A stretch of 64,000 bases of DNA from Heterohyrax brucei. Lineage: Eukaryota > Chordata > Mammalia > Hyracoidea > Procaviidae. Where the stretch lies: NCBI GenBank assembly GCA_028571685.1, contig CM053141.1:49784333-49848332 (forward strand). The letters are read 5' to 3'. This document shows, piece by piece, positions 57,378 to 64,000 of this stretch; position 1 is the first letter of the stretch, and the number at the start of each line of letters is the position of its first letter. Position numbers and translations under genes: made by a program. Below the pieces are notes generated by a model. That model was not told where the DNA came from, did not search any database, and saw only the letters and a program-made list of their open reading frames with translations.

Positions 57378-57750
57378 GAGTGCTGGTGGTACCATGGTTA
57401 AAGCACTCAGCTGCAATTTGGAAGGTGGTGTGTAGTGGCTTAAGTGCTATGTCTGCTAACCAGAAGTCGGCAGTTCAAACCCACCAAGCACTGCTTGGAA
57501 ACTCTATGGGGCAGTTCTACTCTGACCTGTAGGGTCGCTATGAGTCAGAACCGACTCGACCGCAGTGGGTTTTTTTTTTTTTTTAGTGGTTTCGAAACAC
57601 CAGCTGCTCTGCAAGAGAAAGATGCAAGAGAGTACTTCTGTAAGGGTTTACAGTCTTGAAAACTTTACCAGGCAGTTCCACTCGGTCCTGTAGGGTCACA
57701 ATGACTCAGAATTGACTTGTTGTTAATGGGTTTCATTGTTTTGTTTGCTT
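57378..57750 (+). repeat. AfroSINE long form (middle) with 15-bp target duplication
   Basis: The left part is GAGTGCTGGTGGTACCATGG then AAGCACTCAGCTGCAATTTG. The right part is AAACACCAGCTGCTCTGCAA, TTCTGTAAGGGTTTACAGTC and CCAGGCAGTTCCACTCGGTC. TAATCTTTATGCAAG (57363-57377) and TAATCTTTTTGCAAG (57751-57765) flank it, differing at one base. A third SINE sits inside. Confidence 0.9.
57428..57584 (+). repeat. AfroSINE (innermost)
   Basis: GTGTAGTGGCTTAAGTGCTA, TCTGCTAACCAGAAGTCGGC, GGGGCAGTTCTACTCTGACC, GGGTCGCTATGAGTCAGAAC and CGACTCGACCGCAGTGGG with a T tail. It looks the least diverged of the three, in line with being the youngest. Confidence 0.92.
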
Positions 57751-57842
57751 TAATCTTTTTGCAAGCAGATCAGCAGATGCTGGTTGGTGGGTTTGAACTG
57801 ACAATTTTTAGGTTTGTAGCCAAGAGCAAATCATTTACTATA
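57751..57842 (-). repeat. AfroSINE long form (outer), left part
   Basis: GCAAGCAGATCAGCAGATGC, TGGTTGGTGGGTTTGAACTG and GTTTGTAGCCAAGAGC finish the outer SINE begun at 57285. Confidence 0.85.
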
Positions 57843-58227
57843 GATTCTTTAAAACTCTAACTGAAAAAGACCAAGCTACATAATCTAAGCTAAAGCTCCA
57901 AGGTCAATATCCTAAAGAAGTATGTAATGCTGGAAGGATCGAAGAGTTTTCCTGTCTTGACTTTGAACCTGTAGACACTAGATATTAATTTTCTTTCATA
58001 TCGATGTAAAGCCAGAAATGGAGCAGATGCTCGGTAGGTTGGTGGATGACTCTTGGATCTAGATGTTTAAAATAACAAATACAAGAAGAGGACAAGATTT
58101 CTAGTCATTGCTTGCAATCATCACATATAATGATTATTACAAATTGCCTCTTTTGTTAAATAAATAAACTCAAATGCCTTACATTAAGAGTATTGGAAAG
58201 GCTCGTAGGAAAAAAAAGAAAAAGAGC
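57843..58227. other. Unique AT-rich DNA
   Basis: Nothing recognised. Confidence 0.45.
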
Positions 58228-58321
58228 AATTGCCCCAAAGAGTTTCCAAGGAGCACCTGGCTGATTCGAACTGACGAACTTTTGAGTAACAGATGCAGCA
58301 CTTAATCACTTCTCCAGCAGG
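58228..58321 (-). repeat. AfroSINE fragment, inside the left arm of an inverted duplication
   Basis: AATTGCCCCAAAGAGTTTCC, AAGGAGCACCTGGCTGATTC, GAACTGACGAACTTTTGAGT and CACTTAATCACTTCTCCAGC. It lacks the 3' part. The matching SINE at 59388 is its mirror copy. Confidence 0.85.
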
Positions 58322-58432
58322 CTTATCTCAGAAAATACAATGCTTTAAAATTACCTAACAGCCAGTTTTAAGGACCTTATAAAACACATTGCAGTAAGTG
58401 TTGTCGAAATGATGAAGCATAAATACATCTTA
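58322..58432. repeat. Left arm of a ~110-bp inverted repeat
   Basis: It contains CCAGTTTTAAGGACCTTATA and CATTGCAGTAAGTGTT. The complement of 59282-59393 matches it over about 105 bp at roughly 87% identity (counted by eye). The neighbouring SINE also matches, so the duplicated segment is at least 200 bp. Confidence 0.88.
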
Positions 58433-59281
58433 AAATAATTAAAGATTGAATTTTCTTCCAGTCTTTTCATTAATTTTTTGTTTTTTTTTTTTTTTTTTTT
58501 ACACCATTATAGAAGACACCATGAAGTGTAAACCAGATTCCAAACTTTTGGCTTATGGAACATCCTGCTTCTTGTTTTTGACTGACTCTTCAAGGAAAAA
58601 CCAAGCTCACTTAAATTGTGTTTTGGAGTACTGCAGGTTTTGCTATTTTTCTTCTCTCTTTGGCTGAACTTTTTGATAAAATGAGACACTGGAGATTGTG
58701 AAACTTGAATGAATTTTTTCCCTGCATTTTGCTTCTTGTAACCTTGACTTTGAAAAGGCTTGATGGATACTTTCAGGACTTCAACCAATTTTAAGTGCTT
58801 GCTTTTATGATTTTTCTTTAATGGCTTATGTAACCTACAGCCTTCTACTATTCATTAAAATTGTTTTGCAAATTACTTAAGGCCCAGTGCTTTAACAAAT
58901 AAAAACCAGGCTTATTATCCAGTCCATAATTGAACAATAATTACAATGTTGGTTATCTTGCCGGACTTGCTTAACAAAGCCTTAAGTAGTTTAGTGGGAT
59001 TTATTGCTTCCAGGATTTGAACAAGAGGTCAAAGAGGTCTTTCCTTTTTGCCAGCTGACCTTTTGTTTGAGTTTAAATTAGCAGTATTTTTGTTGCTTTT
59101 TATATCTTCTTTCAAAAATCAAGCCTGCATAGTGTGTCATATAGATCTCTATAGAATTAGATTATTTTTTAATTAAAATTTTATTAAAATATCTAAGTGA
59201 TTTAAGGATAAGACCGAGTCAGTTTACCACTAAAAGGCAACTAGGTAAATGACAGAAAGATAAAGTCAGCCTCAGGTTTTC
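58433..59281. other. Unique spacer of the inverted duplication
   Basis: About 850 bp without a known repeat, apart from a T-rich run at about 58476-58500. No RNA or coding feature recognised. Confidence 0.5.
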
Positions 59282-59393
59282 ATAAGATATATTTATGCTT
59301 CGTCATTTAGAAAACACTTACTGCAATGTTTTTATAAGGTCCTTAAAACTGGTTATTAGATAATTTTAAAACGTATTGCCTGAGAAAACCCTG
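59282..59393. repeat. Right arm of the inverted repeat
   Basis: AACACTTACTGCAATG and TATAAGGTCCTTAAAACTGG are the reverse complement of blocks in the left arm. It runs directly into a plus-strand AfroSINE. Confidence 0.88.
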
Positions 59394-59725
59394 GTGACTT
59401 AGTGATCAAGCGCTACGAGTATTACCCAAGGAAACCCTGTTGGTGTAGTGGCTTCAGTGCTATGTGTGCTCACCAAAAGGTCGGCGCGGTTCAAATCTGC
59501 GAGGTGCTCCTCAGAAACTATGGGGCAGTCCTACTCTGACCTCTAGGGTCACTATGAGTTGAACACGACCCTGTGGCAGTGGGTTTGGTTTTTTGTTTGG
59601 TGTTACCCAAAACGCTGGCAGTTCAAAACAGCCAAGCACTTCTTGGAAACTCTTTGGGGTGGGTTTATTCTGTCCTAGAGAGTGGCTCTGAGTCAGGGTT
59701 GACACTATGGCAGGATTTTGTGTGG
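59388..59725 (+). repeat. AfroSINE of the right arm, split by a second AfroSINE
   Basis: The 5' part AAAACCCTGGTGACTTAGTG then ATCAAGCGCTACGAGTATTA stops at 59429. It continues at 59603 with CAAAACGCTGGCAGTTCAAA, GGAAACTCTTTGGGGTGGGT and GAGTCAGGGTTGACACTATG. GGAAACTCTTTGGGG is shared with the mirror copy at 58228. Confidence 0.85.
59430..59602 (+). repeat. AfroSINE nested in AfroSINE
   Basis: GGAAACCCTGTTGGTGTAGT, TTCAAATCTGCGAGGTGCTC, GGGGCAGTCCTACTCTGACC and GTGGCAGTGGGTTTGG. TTACCCAA precedes (59422-59429) and follows (59603-59610) it. A short open frame across it is repeat-derived. Confidence 0.92.
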
Positions 59726-61063
59726 GTCTATTTCCTGAAAAGCATGCTAAATTATTACTTCTAATCACTGAAAAGAAATAATTTCTAAAATCTATTTTTT
59801 TCACCGAATTTTTCCATTTAATACTTTGCAAGTACTGACAGTATGTCTTACTCATGTAAATAAATATTATTGAGAGGTCTTCTGCTTGCACTTGTCTTTT
59901 CCTAAATATATTTCTGTTATGGATTAAGAAGTTAAAAATGGAAGGACAGTATGACACCTTTTGCAAAGAAATGGAATCACTTTTGAAGGGTAAACTGTTT
60001 TTCTGTTTATATGCTTTACATTTCAAAGGTCTGTGTTTTTGGCTTTGCCTTATAAATAAACAGTTTTAAGTGAGCAATCTCCAGGGTCACAGAGATCTTA
60101 TACAATCATCCTACTGGAGAAAGTTCATAAACATCGAAAAACTTGAAACTCTCCAGTGTATTTTTTCAACACAAAAGGAAGGGAAAACAAATGTCATGAC
60201 AAAGCTAGCATAGTGCCATCCGACCTTTAGAATTTTGCTTTGTGTTGATAGAAAGAAAGAAGTTTCCTGTGGTAAATGTGAAACTTCCTGGTTTTGGCAT
60301 TTCAAGCGGGGCTCAGACCTCTGGCAAAGCTCAACCTTCTGTTTCTAAGAAAAGGGGTTTATAAAGCTCAGAAAACCTTGGACGTCAAATCGCTCTTACA
60401 AAACAACATTTTGATGATTTAAGTGTAAATGAATCAGAAACATATGGATTACATTTCTCTTAAAATACACATAGGTTTAAAAATTAAGGACAAAAGTGCT
60501 TGGCAAAATAAGTTTTTACTTTTACTGAACCCCAAAGTATTGAAGAATAGTTTGAGTTATGTGACAAACCCAAGGTGCAGCTGCTGTCCTTAGGGTTTCG
60601 TTGGTAATACCAGTCAGCTCTGACTTCAGGGGACTGCGGAATTTTGTTTCGTTTTTTTAAAAGGTGAGTCAGATGCCTTTTTGAAACCATGGTGTAATCA
60701 AAGGGCCGGTGGGTGCACCAATCACTCAGGTGCATTATTAAACTGTGGAATGTTCTGTTTATGTCTGCATCTTCCAATTATTGTTTAACCATTCCAAGAA
60801 GGTTAAAAGAGTTCCCAGGATTTCAAAGTCAGGTCTAATCTCTTTCTATTTTTGTAAAATTCAGAAGTGCTTATTACCTCAAATGTTAATGTTCTTCAAA
60901 GTGTGAAATGCAGAATGTGTATCAGAAATAACTAGGTTGTTATTAAACATATGGATTCCTAGTTCCGCCTTTAGACCTTCCATGTCAAAGTCTAAGGAGG
61001 AGGGGCTGGGAATCTCCCTATCAAACAGGCTCTGATTCCTATGCCCTGTATAAATTTGAGAAC
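59726..61063. other. Repeat-poor unique tract
   Basis: 1.3 kb with no repeat I can name. A 171-codon minus-strand open frame (60026-59511) is partly made of AfroSINE sequence and shows no domain, so I do not call it a gene. Confidence 0.5.
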
Positions 61064-61074
61064 TTCTGTAACAC

Positions 61075-61234
61075 GGAATCCCTGTTAGCACAGTGGTTAA
61101 GTGCTAAGTTTGCTAACCAAAAAGTTGGCAGGTTGAATCCATCAGGTGCTCCTTGGAAACTCTGTGGAGGAGTTCTACTCTGTGCTATAGTGTCGCTGTG
61201 AGTTACAATCCACTAGAGGACAGTGGCCACTGGG
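61075..61234 (+). repeat. AfroSINE with 11-bp target duplication
   Basis: GGAATCCCTGTTAGCACAGT, GGTTAAGTGCTAAGTTTGC, CTCCTTGGAAACTCTGTGGA and CTATAGTGTCGCTGTGAGTT. TTCTGTAACAC is present at 61064-61074 and 61235-61245. Confidence 0.95.
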
Positions 61235-61245
61235 TTCTGTAACAC

Positions 61246-62310
61246 AGGAGGTTAAGTACTATCAGATTTCATTAGGAAGGCCCACTGTCATTTTCAGAGT
61301 GGCTAACATGAGTATCACATTGATTCAATTTCGTTTTCAGCCCAATAACGAGTATAGAGAAGGCACTTGATACTTATCCCCAAAAATGTCCTAGGAAATT
61401 CGTGAACCCAAAGGGTATAAGTTTTTCTTTAAAACTTTTGCATGTGGGAATATACTTGATTATATTTTTGAGAAGACATGATAGGTGTTAAATATTACTC
61501 AGTGTAGCACTTTATTTTCTACTTTTACTACCGGATCATAAGATGTAAATGAGAGAACATTTAAATAACTGTACACCAGAATCACTGAGAAATAGCTTAA
61601 AACATGTTACAGCCTTTGCCTAAGCGTTATCAATCTACTTACATTGATCCTCCCATGAATAATTATGTCAGGGGTGTAAATGTTAAATCCAGGGTATAGT
61701 GTCTTTATAAAGTTTCCTGCTTAATGACTCCCTGCCTGTATCTGGTGTCAGAGAAACAAGCAGAAAGTGTATCCCTGTAACGTGATACTATGAAAGGAAA
61801 ATAAGGGATGAATCCCAACCGCTTAAAATATTTATGCCAAAAGATACAAAGAAATGTAATGACAGGAGAAAAAATAATACATGTGATCATTAAAAGGATT
61901 ATTCTCAGATGTAATGGTTGCACATGTGTGACTTTTCTCCATTTATAAACTATTTCGTGCTTATTAATATTTGGAGAGAAAACAAAAATATAAACAAGAA
62001 ATCTTTTCACAACCCAAACGGAATGCAAATGCTAACACATATTCCTCCCTATTATACCACCTCGGTTTTCAAATATGTTTGAATGTATGTATACATTATA
62101 ACACCTCAAATACATATTAAAATTGGATTTATGCTGTGATTACAAATTTATTTTTCCAATTAATCCAATAATATTCTTCTATGTTAGCAGTACTGCTTTG
62201 GTGTACAGGGGTCTCTGGGAGTTGGAGTCTGCTCTCTGAAGACGGTTTGGCAAATGTTCCTTATTTTAATGACTGCAGTAGAGCTTACTTAAATTATTTA
62301 ACTGTCCACC
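61246..62310. other. Unique AT-rich DNA
   Basis: Nothing recognised. The minus-strand frame at 62028-61705 has hydrophobic stretches but no recognisable family. Confidence 0.45.
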
Positions 62311-62803
62311 TGTGTTTTAATCATCTGGAACTGCCCCAGTAGAAATATCACAAGTGGATGGCTTTAAAATAACAAATGTTATTTTGTCACAGTCTCATAC
62401 ACTAAAAGTTCAAATTCAAGGTGTGTGCTCCAGGAGAAGGCTTTCCTTCTTTGTCGGCTTAGGAGGAGGGTCCTTGTGTTGCATGAATCTTTGCTCAAGG
62501 AGCATCTTGGCGCAGGAACCTTGGATCTGCAGGATGTGCTTTACTCCCAAGTATTGCTTTCTCGGTGGTAAGGGGTTCCCAAGCCTCTCTGCTAGATTCT
62601 TTCCTTTACGTCTCAGGAGACTGCCTCAAGGCACAGAACAATCTTGCACATTGAGTCCTGCCCCACCAATAGGCTGCTGCTCATCTATCTTTGTTAACAT
62701 CATAGAGGCAGGATCCAGACAATGTGGAGGAACTACACACATTACTAGATATACTGGTCCAGCCAGTATTTTTTAGGGAACACAAATCAATCCGTAATTT
62801 TAG
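62311..62803 (-). repeat. MaLR-like LTR, near complete
   Basis: TCACAAGTGGATGGCTTTAA, CTCCAGGAGAAGGCTTTCCT, GTCGGCTTAGGAGGAGGGTC, TTGAGTCCTGCCCCACC, AACATCATAGAGGCAGGATC and AATCAATCCGTAATTTT. This is the complement of the family seen at 17079 and 36713. The 140-codon plus-strand open frame across it is antisense LTR. Fossil. Confidence 0.82.
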
Positions 62804-62822
62804 ATTGTGGAGCCATTGAGCA

Positions 62823-62987
62823 GAAACCCTGGTGTTGTAGTGGGTTAAGTGTCATCTGCTAACCAAAAGGTCAGCTGTTCAAATCTACCACGTGCTCCTT
62901 GGAAACTTTATGGGGCAGTTCTACTGTGACCTATACGGTTGCTATGAGTCATATCTGACTTGACAGCAGTGAGTTTGGTTGTTTTAT
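62823..62987 (+). repeat. AfroSINE with target duplication
   Basis: GAAACCCTGGTGTTGTAGTG, GCTAACCAAAAGGTCAGCTG, GGGGCAGTTCTACTGTGACC, GACAGCAGTGAGTTTGG. GGAGCCATTGAGCA (62809-62822) and GGAGCCCATTGAGCA (62989-63003) flank it. Confidence 0.95.
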
Positions 62988-63107
62988 TGGAGCCCATTGA
63001 GCATTTTTGCTATTATGTATTTAAAACAATTAAAAAAATTGTTGACTGTTAGAGTATGTTTCAAGCACACCTTTGGTAATTGTGTTGAGACTCTAGTGTA
63101 AAATTGA

Positions 63108-63290
63108 AAACAATAATGACTATTAAGCACTTCCTATGGGTCTCACTCTTTATGTATTCATTTATCTCTCATGAGATAGGTAGGTATTACTTTTTCCTAC
63201 TTCATGTACCGAGGGTCACAAACTATAGTCACAGGAAAAGTCAAAGTTCCAGCTCAGGACTGGCTCTTCACAAAGCCTATGCTCTTTGTC
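63108..63290 (-). repeat. MIR-like SINE
   Basis: CTATTAAGCACTTCCTATGG, CATGAGATAGGTAGGTATTA and GTACCGAGGGTCACAAACTA follow the complement of MIR through its 3' two thirds. Confidence 0.7.
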
Positions 63291-63340
63291 TAGATAAAAT
63301 TACGTGTTAAAAAATGTTGAACTGTTTTAAGGTTTGATGG

Positions 63341-63377
63341 CCAGCCAAGTGCCGTCGAGTCAGATCCGACTCATGCA
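63341..63377 (-). repeat. Short AfroSINE-like fragment
   Basis: GCCAGCCAAGTGCCGTCGAG then TCAGATCCGACTCAT is the complement of the short family's 3' end. Little diverged. Confidence 0.65.
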
Positions 63378-63417
63378 GAGAACGCAAAACCAAGTGGTCC
63401 ATTCTATTTGAATCAAG

Positions 63418-63600
63418 GAGGTCTCTAGGTGGTGCAGGTGGTTTGCTTGGACTGCTCATGTGAAGGCTGGTGGTTCCAATGTAACCAACCCGTGCTATAG
63501 TAGAAAAGTAGGGGGAGGTGACGATACTTTCAAAATCTTGTGGCGAGCAGTCCTACTCAGAAGCACATGGAGTCATCATGAGATGCAGGTTTGGTTGTGT
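63418..63600 (+). repeat. AfroSINE long form, diverged
   Basis: GGAGGTCTCTAGGTGGTGCA, GAAGGCTGGTGGTTCCAATG, CGATACTTTCAAAATCTTGT and GAGCAGTCCTACTCAGAAGC. Recognisable by order of blocks; many differences. Confidence 0.65.
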
Positions 63601-64000
63601 GTATGGATCAAGGGTATTGAGTTGTGCATGTGTATAAATTTAGTGTTCATTGGTTTGAAAAAAAGAACCAAAGTTTAGTTTAATTGGTTTCTTTTTATCA
63701 GTTATGAAGCTCAATCTTTTTCATGTGCTTATTTGCATTCCCATCTCCATGAACAGTCTCTATTCTTTTACCATTTTCCTACCTGACATCTTGTTATTAC
63801 AGATTTGTGTAAAAAAAAAAAAAAATCACCGAAAACATTTTTTTTCTGTTTTGACACTTGCTTTCAATTACAAAAGAATCATGTTTTCATCAAAGAAAAA
63901 AATACTGATTTTGTGCATGCTACACATGAGGCTGCCATAAGCTGGAATCAACTGGAGAGAGACGTTTTTCTTTTTTTCATTGATGAATCTTAACAAGCAA
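63601..64000. other. Unique AT-rich DNA at the window end
   Basis: A short A15 run near 63811. A fragment resembling an AfroSINE 3' end (GCTGGAATCAACTGGAGAG, about 63940) may continue, but it is too short to call. Confidence 0.45.

Noticed and set aside
59511-60026. 171-codon open frame on the minus strand
   Set aside because: Its C-terminal part is antisense AfroSINE sequence and the rest lacks any recognisable motif.
61705-62028. Hydrophobic 107-codon minus-strand frame
   Set aside because: The hydrophobic runs follow from AT-rich DNA; there is no signal peptide context, splice signal or family resemblance.
62354-62776. 140-codon open frame on the plus strand
   Set aside because: It lies entirely within a reversed MaLR-like LTR and is an antisense by-product.
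4683-63600. tRNA-like A and B boxes in many AfroSINEs
   Set aside because: GTGGTTAAGTGC and GTTCGAATCC-like motifs recur because AfroSINEs derive from a tRNA. None folds as an intact tRNA gene with an acceptor stem, so no tRNA is called.

Overview
This is mammalian nuclear DNA with no recognisable host gene. It is AT-rich, intergenic or intronic sequence packed with interspersed repeats. The diagnostic families are AfroSINEs (about 30 copies or fragments) and a young RTE-clade LINE (about 8 copies) whose 3' end resembles the AfroSINE 3' end. With L1 3' UTR types and MaLR-like LTRs, these point to an afrotherian, most likely an elephant (Loxodonta or Elephas); hyrax or manatee is not excluded. 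Identifications rest on remembered consensus patterns, not a database search.

Layout. 1-3934: 3' portion of a class II (betaretroviral, IAP/HERV-K-like) endogenous retrovirus, holding a pol remainder (reverse transcriptase, RNase H, integrase), env and a 264-bp 3' LTR. It is GC- and CpG-rich against its surroundings and is a broken fossil. 4-10 kb: unique DNA with scattered AfroSINEs and an AfroSINE split by a minus-strand LTR that has a TGAC target duplication. 11-19.8 kb: four RTE copies, including a near full-length plus-strand one (about 14.9-18.4 kb) carrying a solo LTR flanked by CCATG, and a minus-strand one that landed in an old MIR and was itself hit by an AfroSINE. 19.8-25.3 kb: the most repeat-poor part. 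25.3-37.3 kb: L1 3' ends, AfroSINEs, a palindromic mariner remnant, LTR copies and microsatellites. 38.2-43.0 kb: two tandem minus-strand RTE copies. 43.2-46.1 kb: old and younger L1 pieces, including a twin-primed (5'-inverted) L1 with a perfect 15-bp target duplication. 49-51.4 kb: a nearly complete minus-strand RTE with readable endonuclease and reverse transcriptase segments. 52-64 kb: AfroSINEs (one nest three deep), MIRs, an inverted duplication with arms at 58.2-58.4 and 59.3-59.7 kb, and a minus-strand LTR.

No operon-like or pathway logic exists here. What joins the parts is retrotransposition: the RTE LINE is the likely source of the machinery that moved the AfroSINEs and a short (about 70-80 bp) AfroSINE-like family with its own 3' tail. 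The insertions interrupt each other often enough to give a relative timeline: MIR, then RTE, then AfroSINE, with some LTRs later than RTE or AfroSINE. I found no convincing new biological system. The items most worth a second look are the short SINE family, the palindromic mariner, the inverted duplication and the nested insertions with intact target duplications.
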